Origin: an uncultured Kiritimatiellota bacterium | GTDB taxonomy: Bacteria; Verrucomicrobiota; Kiritimatiellia; RFP12; UBA1067 | NCBI GenBank assembly: GCA_934667425.1 | Contig: CAKULV010000002.1 | Location: 89,173-153,172, forward strand | Direction of reading: 5' to 3' | DNA: 64,000 nucleotides | Shown: positions 16,699-25,022 of the stretch, piece by piece | Numbering within the stretch: the first letter of the stretch is position 1 | How the letters are laid out: each line of letters starts with the position of its first letter | The notes under the pieces: generated by a model | Told to the model about the DNA's origin: nothing | Seen by the model: the letters and a program-made list of their open reading frames with translations, nothing else | Databases searched by the model: none | Program-made: the position numbers and the translations under genes

Positions 16699-17357
16699 CA
16701 CGCCGCATGTTTCTGGCGTCAGGCGCAGGGGCGTCGGTCGCCGTTGCCGCGGACAAGCTTACCGATGGAGGCTTCGCGGAAGTCTCGGAGCCGGGCAGGC
16801 CCGAGCGTGGCCGTCCGGTGGTGCCTGCCGGGGCCAAGGGGCTCAGGGCGTTCCGCGTGAAGTGCGTAGGATGCCAGCTGTGCGTGAAGACGTGTCCGGA
16901 GAAGGTGCTGCGCCCATCGTTCGACAAGAGAAGGTTCCTCCAGCCTGAAATGGGCTTCGAGCACGGCTATTGCCGCCCGGGGTGTTCGCGTTGCGGCGAG
17001 GTGTGCCCGGCGGGGGCGATCGTCCCTGTCGCAAGGGAGGAGAAGCTCCATACGCACGTGGGGTATGCGGTGTGGCACAGGGACAGGTGCCTTGCCGAAA
17101 TCGAGGGCTTGAAGTGCAGCGCGTGCGAACGGCACTGCCCCGTGAAGGCCATAAGGCTGGTCAAGGGAGTGCCGGTGGTTGACGCTGCGGCGTGCATCGG
17201 CTGCGGCGCATGCGAGAACCTGTGTCCCGCGCGTCCAATGCCGGGGATGACCGTGGAAGGGTGCGAGATCCACCGTGTCGACGTGCCGGTGCCGAAGGGG
17301 AAGGTAGCGTACGAACTCGCCCACCCCGGCCGGTTCCGCATCCGCGAGCAGGTGTAG
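16683..17357 (+). CDS. Tat-exported polyferredoxin (NapG/MauM-like)
   Basis: 224-residue periplasmic iron-sulfur protein. The N-terminus TRRMFLASGAGASVAVA is a twin-arginine signal. Cysteine motifs follow in order: CVGCQLCVKTCP, CSRCGEVCP, CSACERHCP and CIGCGACENLCP, enough for up to four 4Fe-4S clusters. The layout matches NapG/MauM. It starts inside the end of the NapH-like gene (16-bp overlap), which implies coupled translation and equal dosage. With the upstream aldo/keto reductase it forms a complete membrane-to-periplasm electron wire. No nitrate reductase or methylamine dehydrogenase genes are present, so the terminal reaction is unknown. Confidence 0.88.
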   Translation: MLQELTRRMFLASGAGASVAVAADKLTDGGFAEVSEPGRPERGRPVVPAGAKGLRAFRVKCVGCQLCVKTCPEKVLRPSFDKRRFLQPEMGFEHGYCRPGCSRCGEVCPAGAIVPVAREEKLHTHVGYAVWHRDRCLAEIEGLKCSACERHCPVKAIRLVKGVPVVDAAACIGCGACENLCPARPMPGMTVEGCEIHRVDVPVPKGKVAYELAHPGRFRIREQV

Positions 17358-17386
17358 CAGGCTTTTCAGGTTCTTGGAAAAAACGC

Positions 17387-17415
17387 TTGCATTGATATCT
17401 GCCATATGGTATATT
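17387..17415 (+). promoter_or_regulatory. Sigma-70 type promoter for tRNA-Arg/tRNA-fMet
   Basis: TTGCAT, a 17-bp spacer, then TATATT preceded by TGG. This is one of the few promoters in the window with both a -35-like and a -10 element, which fits a strong stable-RNA promoter. The tRNA-Arg begins 22 nt downstream. Confidence 0.7.
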
Positions 17416-17437
17416 ATGCGGCGTTTTGCGAAGCAAT

Positions 17438-17514
17438 GCGCCTGTAGCTCAACTGGATAGAGCATCAGACTACGAATCTGAGGGTTGTAGGTTCGACTCC
17501 TGTCAGGCGCGCCA
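17438..17514 (+). tRNA. tRNA-Arg (anticodon ACG)
   Basis: 77-nt cloverleaf with encoded CCA. Acceptor arms are GCGCCTG and CAGGCGC, the anticodon stem TCAGA/TCTGA encloses the loop CTACGAA (anticodon ACG, expected to be deaminated to ICG), and the T-loop is TTCGACT. Confidence 0.97.
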
Positions 17515-17530
17515 TTCGCAGGCGCCAGAT

Positions 17531-17607
<77 letters not shown>

Positions 17608-17613
17608 ATCAAG

Positions 17614-17639
17614 CCGATGTCGATGTGGACATCGGTTTT
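17614..17639 (+). terminator. Rho-independent terminator after the tRNA pair
   Basis: CCGATGTC (17614-17621), a 6-nt loop, GACATCGG (17628-17635), then TTTT. This is an 8-bp perfect stem with a short T-run directly after tRNA-fMet. Confidence 0.85.
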
Positions 17640-17720
17640 CTATTTACCTGTCGCCAATGACGCCCAAAGCGCGAGGCGCAAATATTTAGGGCAATGGCAA
17701 GCCGAAAATCCGTCCGCATG

Positions 17721-17729
17721 TGGTATAAT
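17721..17729 (+). promoter_or_regulatory. Extended -10 promoter (leaderless) for the aminotransferase at 17738
   Basis: TGGTATAAT ends 8 nt before the ATG at 17738. No -35 and no Shine-Dalgarno are visible. Confidence 0.75.
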
Positions 17730-17737
17730 TTGCGGTC

Positions 17738-19018
17738 ATGGACACATTGGCAAAAAGTTTGAACAAGACGCTTGGCCCTGCGGCAGGTTTTCTGTCCGCC
17801 GAGGGGCGGCGCATGTACTTTCCATTCGGCGGCATTCTCGGACAGGGGGCCGAGGCCAAAAAGTGCGGCATAAACGCCACGATAGGCATGGCGTTCGAGG
17901 AGGATGGCTCTCCACTCGTGATGGACTGCTTCTCCAAGAACGTTGCGCTCGGCCGCAAGTCGTTCCTGTACGCGGGCAGCTTCGGCCTTCCCGCCCTGCG
18001 CGAGATCTGGCGGGAATTCCTCGTTCGGAAGAACCCCTCGCTCAATGGCAAGCGGTTCTCGAACCCGGTGGTCACCAACGCGCTTACTCATGGCCTGCGC
18101 GTGTGCGCGGAGCTGTTTGCGGACAAGAGCGACACGGTGGTGGTCCCGGATCTGTACTGGGACAACTACGCGCTCATATTCGCCGACGCCTGCGGCGCGA
18201 AGATGCAGACGTTCAACACCTTCAGGAACGGATGCTTTGACGCCGCCGCCATGAAGAAGGCCCTGCTCGGCCCGGGCGACAAGAAGCTTCTCATACTCAA
18301 CTTCCCGAACAACCCCACCGGCTACACCGCAACGCTGGATGATGCGAAGAAGATCGTGTCCGCAGTCAAGGCCGCAGCAAAGGAGAAGAGGATCGTCGTG
18401 ATCCTCGACGACGCGTACTTCGGGCTCGTATACGAGAAGGGCGTCCACGAGGATTCCCTGTTCGCCGAGTTCTCGGATCTGCACCCCAACGTGCTGGCCG
18501 TCAAGCTGGACGGCACCACTAAGGAGGACTACGTGTGGGGCATGCGCGTGGGATTCATCACGTTCGCGGGGAAGGGCCTCACGGCGGAGCAGCTTTCGGC
18601 GTTCGAGGCGAAGGCGGCGGGCGACGTGCGCTCTTCGATATCCAACGCCTCGTCGCTCGGGCAGCACCTCGCCATCGCCGCCTACCAGGACCCGAACTAC
18701 ATCCGCCAGAAGCGCGAGAAGTATGCCGTGCTCAAGAACCGCTACAGGATCATCCGCGGCATCCTGAAGACGCATCCCGAATACGCCGAATCGTTCGAGG
18801 CGATGCCATTCAACTCCGGCTACTTCATGTGCGTGAAGCCGAAGGGCGTCGCGGCGGAGGATGTTCGCCGCCACCTCATCGAGAAGTATTCGACGGGCAC
18901 GATAGTGCTTTCGGGGCTCATACGGATAGCGTTCTCGACGGTTCCGGCGAAGACGCTCCCGAAGCTTTTCGCGAACGTCGATGCGGCGATCAGGGACCTT
19001 AGGAGATTAAATGGTTAA
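17738..19018 (+). CDS. Class I/II PLP-dependent aminotransferase
   Basis: 426-residue fold-type I PLP enzyme; substrate unknown. Recognisable elements are LNFPNNPTGYTATLDDA (cofactor and substrate loop), VILDDAYFGLVYE (the aspartate that contacts the pyridine ring) and AVKLDGTTKEDYVWGMRVGF, where the lysine of TTKE is the likely Schiff-base residue. The N-terminal third is longer than in aspartate aminotransferases and begins GPAAGFLSAEG. The last codons and the TAA stop lie inside an intergenic repeat (TTAAATGGTTAA), so the natural C-terminus may have been altered by repeat insertion. Start ATG 17738 follows a TATAAT box by 8 nt. It is probably monocistronic. Confidence 0.85.
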   Translation: MDTLAKSLNKTLGPAAGFLSAEGRRMYFPFGGILGQGAEAKKCGINATIGMAFEEDGSPLVMDCFSKNVALGRKSFLYAGSFGLPALREIWREFLVRKNPSLNGKRFSNPVVTNALTHGLRVCAELFADKSDTVVVPDLYWDNYALIFADACGAKMQTFNTFRNGCFDAAAMKKALLGPGDKKLLILNFPNNPTGYTATLDDAKKIVSAVKAAAKEKRIVVILDDAYFGLVYEKGVHEDSLFAEFSDLHPNVLAVKLDGTTKEDYVWGMRVGFITFAGKGLTAEQLSAFEAKAAGDVRSSISNASSLGQHLAIAAYQDPNYIRQKREKYAVLKNRYRIIRGILKTHPEYAESFEAMPFNSGYFMCVKPKGVAAEDVRRHLIEKYSTGTIVLSGLIRIAFSTVPAKTLPKLFANVDAAIRDLRRLNG

Positions 19019-19170
19019 ATGGCGGCGTTGCCGCCTAAATCGCCGCTACGCGGCTTTAAATGGTTGAAAGTTGAAAGTTGGTAGTTGGTAGATGGTAGTT
19101 GGTAGATATGATGGACAGAATTTAACCATTTAACCATTTAACTATTTAAAGACGCGAAGCGGCGATTGAA
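19007..19170 (+). repeat. Composite intergenic repeat, copy A
   Basis: In order: TTAAATGGTTAAATGG; the palindrome GGCGGC-GTT-GCCGCC; the palindrome GCCGC-TAC-GCGGC plus TTTAAA; heptads TTGGTAG, TTGGTAG, ATGGTAG, TTGGTAG (19078-19105); a linker ATATGATGGACAGAA; octads TTTAACCA twice, TTTAACTA, TTTAAA (19121-19150); and a degenerate inverted copy of the second palindrome (GCGAAGCGGCGATT). The first element is the reverse complement of the octads, so the block is bounded by inverted repeats. It overlaps the 3' end of the aminotransferase gene. Confidence 0.9.
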
Positions 19171-19185
19171 ACGACGATTAAGAAG

Positions 19186-20667
19186 GTGAAGAAGTCGATC
19201 ACAGTCCTCGGCATCGAGGCGGATGGCGTACGCGGCATCCGCCTCGTGCAGAACAAGTCGGAATGGCGTGTCGCCGACCGCTGCTTCTGGCGCACGGACG
19301 GCGCGGACGCTTCCGCAGACGCCGCGGCGTCCGAAGACGGTGGCGCGGCGCAGCCAGGCGGCATCGGCGACGATGCGGCGGGCGAGACGCATGACCGCTA
19401 CGGGGATCTCGTGGAGGCTTTCAGGGCGGCGGGGCGCCGCTTCGGGACGCACGAGGTTGTGCTGTCAGTGCCGCTTTCCTCCCTGCTCGTGAAGGTGTCG
19501 AGCGTCCCCGCGGAAGATCGCGACCGCCTGAATGAGACCGCAGCCGAGGAGATCGGCAAGGTGTCGCCGTTCCCGGACGAGGAGCCAGTGGCCGGCGTGG
19601 AGACCGTGCTGGAGACGGAAGGCCGCGTGGTGTTCATGTTTGCCGCCCTGCCGGAGGCGGAGGCTTCCGAGATCGGGGATGCCCTCGACGAGGCCAAGGT
19701 ACGGGTACTCCGCACCGACATCTCTGCGCTCGGCTGGCTCCGTACGCGCTGGACGGAGATATACCCGGATGGGGAGGCCGTTCCGCGCCGCAAGGTCGTG
19801 CTGATGAATTGCGACGACGGCTGGGACGTGGTGGTGCTCGACAACCAGGTGCCTTCGCTCCTTCGCGGCCTCGGCGGGATACCCAATGCCGATGACCTTT
19901 TCCGCGAGGTGACGCTGTCGCTCATACGCGCCGATGCGTCGGTGGAGGCTTCCGAGATCGTGGTGTTCGTGAAGTCCGCGATCGACGGCGTCCTCGTCAA
20001 GAGGTTCGACGAGCTTGCGCCGGTGCGCGTCGTGACGGTAGGCGGCGCGGACTGCGATGACGCGAACGGCTCCGGCGATGGGCTGGCCGCGTTTGGCGGG
20101 GTGGAGGGCGTCGCCCTCAGGACATCCGAAGGATACTCGCTCGACGTTACCCCTGCGGACTGGGCGGAGGCCCGCACGGAGGCGCGGTTCTCGAAGAAGC
20201 TGTTTACGTTCATCGCGCTCGCCGCCGCCGGATGGCTTCTCGCCATGGCCGGGCTCTTCGGCGTTCCGTTCGTATACGGGCGCATGACGGAGCGGCAGAA
20301 GACGGTGTCCCGGCGCCATTCCGCCGACTTCCGTGCGGTGAAGGAGATGCGCGACAAGGTGAAGCTCGTGCAGCAGTATTCCGACCATGCGCGCGGATCG
20401 CTTGAGATCCTAAAGGCGGTGTCCGACCGGATGCCGGAGGGCATAACGCTCACGAGCTTCAACTTCAGGCGCGGCGAACGGCTTTCGATAGTCGGCGAGG
20501 CAGACCAGCCCACGAGCGTGTACGACTTCAAGAACGCGCTTGCGGATGCGGAAACCGAGGACGGCGCGAAGCTGTTCGCGGAGGTGAACCTCACGGGGCC
20601 GTCGCAAAGCCGGGGCGTGCACAAGTTTTCCATAGAGTGCCTGTTCGAGGCCAGGGAGGAGAAATGA
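19186..20667 (+). CDS. PilM/PilN-like (GspL-type) assembly protein
   Basis: 493-residue bitopic inner-membrane protein. Residues 1-330 resemble the actin-like PilM/GspL cytoplasmic domain (VLGIEADGVRGIRLV at the start; VVLSVPLSSLLVKVSSVPA). One membrane segment lies near residues 343-365 (LFTFIALAAAGWLLAMAGLF), followed by a coiled coil and a PilN/Fimbrial-assembly-like ferredoxin-fold domain (ILKAVSDRMPEGITLTSFNF). In type IV pilus systems PilM and PilN are separate; here they are fused, as in GspL of type II secretion. GTG 19186 is the chosen start, about 20 bp after an intergenic repeat. It is the first gene of an operon with a PilO/GspM-like gene and a secretin (ATGA overlap). Confidence 0.78.
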   Translation: MKKSITVLGIEADGVRGIRLVQNKSEWRVADRCFWRTDGADASADAAASEDGGAAQPGGIGDDAAGETHDRYGDLVEAFRAAGRRFGTHEVVLSVPLSSLLVKVSSVPAEDRDRLNETAAEEIGKVSPFPDEEPVAGVETVLETEGRVVFMFAALPEAEASEIGDALDEAKVRVLRTDISALGWLRTRWTEIYPDGEAVPRRKVVLMNCDDGWDVVVLDNQVPSLLRGLGGIPNADDLFREVTLSLIRADASVEASEIVVFVKSAIDGVLVKRFDELAPVRVVTVGGADCDDANGSGDGLAAFGGVEGVALRTSEGYSLDVTPADWAEARTEARFSKKLFTFIALAAAGWLLAMAGLFGVPFVYGRMTERQKTVSRRHSADFRAVKEMRDKVKLVQQYSDHARGSLEILKAVSDRMPEGITLTSFNFRRGERLSIVGEADQPTSVYDFKNALADAETEDGAKLFAEVNLTGPSQSRGVHKFSIECLFEAREEK

Positions 20668-21212
20668 CGTCAAACCTCTCGAGGCGAGACCGCATGGTGG
20701 CGGCAATCGGCGGCGTGATCCTCATGTACGGGCTTTGCGCTGTCCTCTGGTTCATGGGGCAGGAGCAGGCGTGGCGGGTCGCCGCGAAGAAGTACGATGC
20801 CGCCGTGAAGAAGACGCTTTCGGAGAAGAAGCTCATTTCCCAGCGGCAGAAGTGGAACGACGCGTACGAGGCGGAGCGCGAGAAGATGCCGGTGTTCGGC
20901 GAAGGCGCGATGGACGTCGACACGCACTGGCTCAGCCGCATGGACTCCATCGCGCAGGCGAACAACGTCTCGATATCCCAGCGTCAGGCCGGGCAGCAGG
21001 TCGAGGCGGGCGACGTGTTCGAGCAGCCGATAGACGTGAAGCGGTGGGAGGCGACCATAACGTCGCTCGTCAAGTTCATGCACGCCCTCGAATGCGAGAC
21101 CAACGCGATGTTCGACGTGCGCGAGATCGCAATCAAGCCTTCGTCGCACAAGGGTTTCCTCACGGGGTCGTTCAGGCTCGCCTGCGCATACATGAGGGAG
21201 GATGCCGAGTGA
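20664..21212 (+). CDS. PilO/GspM-like inner-membrane protein
   Basis: 182 residues. A short basic N-terminus (NLSRRDR) precedes one membrane helix (MVAAIGGVILMYGLCAVLWF), a coiled coil (residues 40-80) and a C-terminal alpha/beta domain, the usual PilO/GspM plan. It starts at ATG 20664, overlapping the stop of the PilM/N-like gene by 4 bp. Family assignment rests on topology, size and operon position rather than strong motifs; the product likely connects the inner-membrane assembly platform to the secretin. Confidence 0.72.
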   Translation: MTSNLSRRDRMVAAIGGVILMYGLCAVLWFMGQEQAWRVAAKKYDAAVKKTLSEKKLISQRQKWNDAYEAEREKMPVFGEGAMDVDTHWLSRMDSIAQANNVSISQRQAGQQVEAGDVFEQPIDVKRWEATITSLVKFMHALECETNAMFDVREIAIKPSSHKGFLTGSFRLACAYMREDAE

Positions 21213-21250
21213 TGACGCCGGTTCCTAAATCGCCTTTCAAGGAGTCAAAG

Positions 21251-23944
21251 ATGAATAGGAAGATGTTTCTGCTTCTGTCGATGACGCTCGCAGTGTCATG
21301 CGTGTCGCTCGCACAGAACCGTCCGGGCCTGCTCGGCAAGCGGCCCGCGAATCGCGGCGCGAGCGCGGCCGCCGACCGGCAGGAGGCCCAGCAGCCGATG
21401 TCCCGCGAAGACCTGAAGAGCGTGCCGCGTGGAACGAACGGCGTCCCGGCGCTGGCGTTCAACCAGGCGGACGTCGCGCTGGTGCTGGAGGCGTATGCGG
21501 ACGAGGTGGGCAAGACCGTGATCCCCGCTCCAGACCTCCCCAAGGCGCAGATCACGCTCCGCTCGCTCGAGGGGCAGATACTCACCAAGGAGGAGTACCT
21601 CGAAGCGATCGAGCTTGTCCTCACGATGAACGGCATCGTGCTCGAGCCGAGGGGGAAGAAGTTCCTCCGCGCCCTGCCGCGCAAGACCGTGCGTACGCAC
21701 GGCATCCCGCTTAAGATGGAGGACAAGGGCAACCTCCCGGAGCAGGGGCGCGTGGTGAGCCAGATGATCGCGTTCAAGAACATCGAGGTCGCGGAGGCGC
21801 AGAAGGCGCTGGAGGGGTTCAAGGCCCCGGAGGGGCTGTTCCAGGTGTTCGAGCGCACGAACGCGATCCTCGTCACGGATACTCAGGAGAACATAAACCG
21901 CATGCTCGAGATCGCTCGCGTGATAGACGTCGCGACGCCGGTCACGGAGGACGTGTTCGTGCGGCAGATCGAGTATGCGCTCGCCCAGGACATCAAGACG
22001 CACCTCGAGACGATAGTAACGGAGTCGCAGAAGGATACGCAGCAGAAGCAGAGCGGACCCAAGCCGAGCGGCGCCCCGGGTTTCGGAAGCTCAACGCCGT
22101 CCTCGCTCCGGACAAGCCTCCTCAACCTGAACAACCGTCCGGGGATGAGGAAGCCGGAACAGCCCGTGAACACCCCTAACGCGAACCTCATCGCGGCGGT
22201 GTCCGACGCGGACAGGGGAATGATACGCGGCAAGGTGCTGATCCTCGCGGACGAGCGCTCCAACAAGCTGATCATCATCACGAACAAGTCCAACATGGAC
22301 TTCTTCGACCGCGTGATCAAGACCCTCGACGTGGAGACCACGCCGGAGGTGCAGATCGAGGTGATCCGCCTCAAGTACGCCGAGGCGGAGGACGTGGAGC
22401 AGATGCTCAACGAGCTGATCGGGGCGTCCAGCTCGTCGTCGCAGAGCAAGAACAACCAGAACGCGAACACCCAGAAGGGCGGGGCGGCGAACAGCAACCT
22501 CACCCGCGGGACTACGCAGAGCTCGCGCCGCCAATCCACGAACAGCCCGACGTTCCAGAACACCAACGCATCCCGCCTCGGCGAGCTCAGCAAGGACAAC
22601 GTGAAGGTGCTTGCCGACAAGCGCATCAACGGAGTAGTGATCATGGCGCGCCGGGCCGACATGCGCGCCATCCGCGAGGTCATCGACAACATGGACGTGA
22701 AGCTCTCGCAGGTGCTGATCGAGACGGTGATCATAGAAGTGTCGCTGGGCGACAACCTTAAGACCGGGATTGACTGGGTGATGGGCGGCAAGGTCGCGCA
22801 GAATGTCTTTATGAACCATGGGCAGATGATTGGCGGCGGGGCAGGTTCCACCAAGTTGGCGGATTTTGCCACAAGCGGAATAGATGCCTCCGTCGCGACA
22901 AACCTGGTGACGCCGGTTGGCGCAGGAATCAATTATCTCTTCAAGTCCGACAAGCTGAATCTTGCCGGAGTGATAGAGGCTTCCAAGACGGATTCGCGCA
23001 GCAAGTATGTCGCCTCCCCAATCGTGATGACGGTGGACAACGAGGAGGCCACGATCGAGGCGACTTCGTCTCGCCAGTTCCTGACTGGCTGGTCGGCGGT
23101 TTCGTCCACATATGCAGGAAGCGGTCTGCCGTCTCCGAACTATTCGGCCAAGGATATCGGCATAACATTGAAGATTACGCCCAAGATCAATCCGAATGGC
23201 ACGGTGATGCTTGAGGTCGAGGAAGAGTATTCGCAGGTGAGCGGCACACAGGATATGTTGACCCCAATGGGTTCGACCTACACGACAACGCAGATAGACG
23301 TGCCGGTCACCAGAAAGATGTCCGCCAACATAAGCCTCGAGAACGGCCAGTCGGTCATTCTTGGCGGCTTGACCACGAAGGACATGAAGAACAGCGAAGT
23401 CGGCATACCGCTGCTCAAGGACATACCATATATCGGCAAATGGCTCTTTGGCTCTGTCAAGCAGGAGGAGAGCCGTTCTGAACTGCTTATCTTCATGACG
23501 CCGTATGTGCTTGACGACAGCGACGCCGCCCAGATGGAGGCTATGCGGAGAAAGAAGACGCTGTCCGATCCGCGTCCTTGGGATGATGGCGGCTGGTCCG
23601 CGTCGCCGCTCGCGGATCCCGTGTCGCAGAAGGAGCGTCTGCGCCGCTTCAAGGAGGAGTGGGCGAAGCAGGACGAGGAGCGCAAGGCGAAGCTCGCCAT
23701 CGAGAAGGCGAAGGTCGATCGCGCGAAGAAGCTTGAGGGCATGAGCGACGCGGAGCGCAAGTTCTGGCTTGAGCTTCACAGGGACGAACTGGAGAAGGAG
23801 CGTCGCGAGGAGTTCGACCGCCAGGCGAAGGAGCAGGCGGATCTGAAGGAATTCGTCGAGGAGATAAAGAAGAAGGATCTCGAGAAGGCCGAGGCTGAAA
23901 TCAAAAAGGCCGAAGCTTCAGGAAAGCAGGGAGAGGGCAACTGA
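21251..23944 (+). CDS. Type II/IV secretion-system secretin (GspD/PilQ family)
   Basis: 897-residue outer-membrane secretin subunit. A signal peptide (NRKMFLLLSMTLAVSCVSLA) is followed by N-domains (VALVLEAYADEVGKTVIPAP; IAFKNIEVAEAQKALEGF; ILADERSNKLIIITNKSNMD with a QN/S-rich loop at 400-440), then the secretin core (VLIETVIIEVSLGDNLKTGI; LENGQSVILGGL; GIPLLKDIPYIGKWLFG; ELLIFMTPYVL). After the core, from about residue 755, a tail of roughly 140 highly charged coiled-coil residues (KEEWAKQDEERKAKLAIEKA and onward) is unusual for secretins. ATG 21251 has AAGGAG 8 nt upstream. It overlaps the next gene by 1 bp. No pilin, ATPase or pilotin gene is nearby, so the rest of the machine must be encoded elsewhere. 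Confidence 0.92.
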   Translation: MNRKMFLLLSMTLAVSCVSLAQNRPGLLGKRPANRGASAAADRQEAQQPMSREDLKSVPRGTNGVPALAFNQADVALVLEAYADEVGKTVIPAPDLPKAQITLRSLEGQILTKEEYLEAIELVLTMNGIVLEPRGKKFLRALPRKTVRTHGIPLKMEDKGNLPEQGRVVSQMIAFKNIEVAEAQKALEGFKAPEGLFQVFERTNAILVTDTQENINRMLEIARVIDVATPVTEDVFVRQIEYALAQDIKTHLETIVTESQKDTQQKQSGPKPSGAPGFGSSTPSSLRTSLLNLNNRPGMRKPEQPVNTPNANLIAAVSDADRGMIRGKVLILADERSNKLIIITNKSNMDFFDRVIKTLDVETTPEVQIEVIRLKYAEAEDVEQMLNELIGASSSSSQSKNNQNANTQKGGAANSNLTRGTTQSSRRQSTNSPTFQNTNASRLGELSKDNVKVLADKRINGVVIMARRADMRAIREVIDNMDVKLSQVLIETVIIEVSLGDNLKTGIDWVMGGKVAQNVFMNHGQMIGGGAGSTKLADFATSGIDASVATNLVTPVGAGINYLFKSDKLNLAGVIEASKTDSRSKYVASPIVMTVDNEEATIEATSSRQFLTGWSAVSSTYAGSGLPSPNYSAKDIGITLKITPKINPNGTVMLEVEEEYSQVSGTQDMLTPMGSTYTTTQIDVPVTRKMSANISLENGQSVILGGLTTKDMKNSEVGIPLLKDIPYIGKWLFGSVKQEESRSELLIFMTPYVLDDSDAAQMEAMRRKKTLSDPRPWDDGGWSASPLADPVSQKERLRRFKEEWAKQDEERKAKLAIEKAKVDRAKKLEGMSDAERKFWLELHRDELEKERREEFDRQAKEQADLKEFVEEIKKKDLEKAEAEIKKAEASGKQGEGN

Positions 23945-24900
23945 TGAGGCACGCTTCGGCCATAATCGCGGCGCTGGCGCTGGCGGCAGGGGCGTACTTC
24001 ACCGTAGACCGCATCGCAGAGCAGAAACGGGCGGAGGCGGAGGCGCTTGCCCGCAAGGCCGAGGCCTCCCTCAAGAAGGCAGAGGCCGGGAAGAAGCAGT
24101 CGGAGGCGGAAGCGAAGAAGTCCGAGGCGGATGCGGCCGCCGCGAAAGCCAGGGCAGAATCCGCCAAGGAGGCCCGGCTGGAGCGTCAGGCCGCGGCATC
24201 CGAGGCCAGGGAACTTGCGAAGGCGAAGGATGCGGAGGCCAGGAAGGCCGATGCCGACGCCAAGGCAGCCGCAGAGAAGGCCCGCGCAGTCGAGGGCGAG
24301 CTCAAGATCGCAGAGGCGAAGAAGGCCGCCGCCAAGGCCATTGCGGAACACGCCGCCGCGACGAATGCCGCAAGGCAGGCGGAGCTTGACGCGGCGGTCG
24401 CGGCGGCCAATGCCGTGGCGATCGATCTCCAGCGGACGCTTGCGGCGAGCAACGTGCTGGCGCTTCAGAAGGCCGATTACGCCACGAAGCTCAGGGAGGT
24501 TGAGCAATTGCAGGAGGAACTGCGCAGAAGGGAGGAGGAGACGCGTCCGAACAAGACCCTCCAGGCGTTGATAGAGCAGAACGACGCCGCGAGGGAGGCG
24601 GAGCTTGCGGAACTTGCGAAGAGGGATGCACAGTACGCGGCGGAGGAGGCGATCCGCCGCCGCGTACTCAGGGAGGGCATCCCGGCCGCGCCGCAGAAGC
24701 CTCTTACGAAGACCGAAAGGCGCATCGCCGCCGCCGGCGGAAAGCTGGATGACATCGATAAGGAAGGCCGCACCGCGCTTGAGAAGCGCTTCATCGCCAT
24801 GTTTGAGGCGATGATCCGCCAGGCGGCAAAGGAAGGCCGCAATGACGAGGCGGAGTCGTACCTCGAAACGCTGAAGTCGCTGGTGCCGGGGTATAAGTAG
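23944..24900 (+). CDS. Alanine-rich coiled-coil protein of the secretin operon
   Basis: 318 residues. One N-terminal hydrophobic segment (SAIIAALALAAGAYF) is followed by about 170 residues of Ala/Lys/Glu heptads (KAEASLKKAEAGKKQSEAEA type), then a Gln/Arg-rich helix and a small C-terminal helical segment. The layout resembles TolA-like periplasm-spanning rods. The charged tail of the adjacent secretin has the same composition, which suggests coiled-coil pairing between the two. ATG 23944 overlaps the secretin stop by one base. No known family was recognised; low-complexity composition makes homology claims unsafe. Confidence 0.75.
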   Translation: MRHASAIIAALALAAGAYFTVDRIAEQKRAEAEALARKAEASLKKAEAGKKQSEAEAKKSEADAAAAKARAESAKEARLERQAAASEARELAKAKDAEARKADADAKAAAEKARAVEGELKIAEAKKAAAKAIAEHAAATNAARQAELDAAVAAANAVAIDLQRTLAASNVLALQKADYATKLREVEQLQEELRRREEETRPNKTLQALIEQNDAAREAELAELAKRDAQYAAEEAIRRRVLREGIPAAPQKPLTKTERRIAAAGGKLDDIDKEGRTALEKRFIAMFEAMIRQAAKEGRNDEAESYLETLKSLVPGYK

Positions 24901-25019
24901 GTTTCAGGTTTTAGGTTTTAGGTTTCAGCAGATGGTAGTTGGTAGTTGGTAGTTGGTAGATGGTAGACATGATGGACAGAATTTAACTATTTAACCATTT
25001 AACTATTTAACCATTTAAA
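24901..25019 (+). repeat. Composite intergenic repeat, copy B
   Basis: Begins directly after a stop codon with TTTCAGG/TTTTAGG heptads (24902-24927). These are followed by ATGGTAG, TTGGTAG three times, ATGGTAG (24932-24966), the linker ACATGATGGACAGAA shared with copy A, and octads TTTAACTA/TTTAACCA alternating (24981-25019). It ends 3 bp before the mlaE ATG and so forms its untranslated leader. Confidence 0.9.
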
Positions 25020-25022
25020 GTG

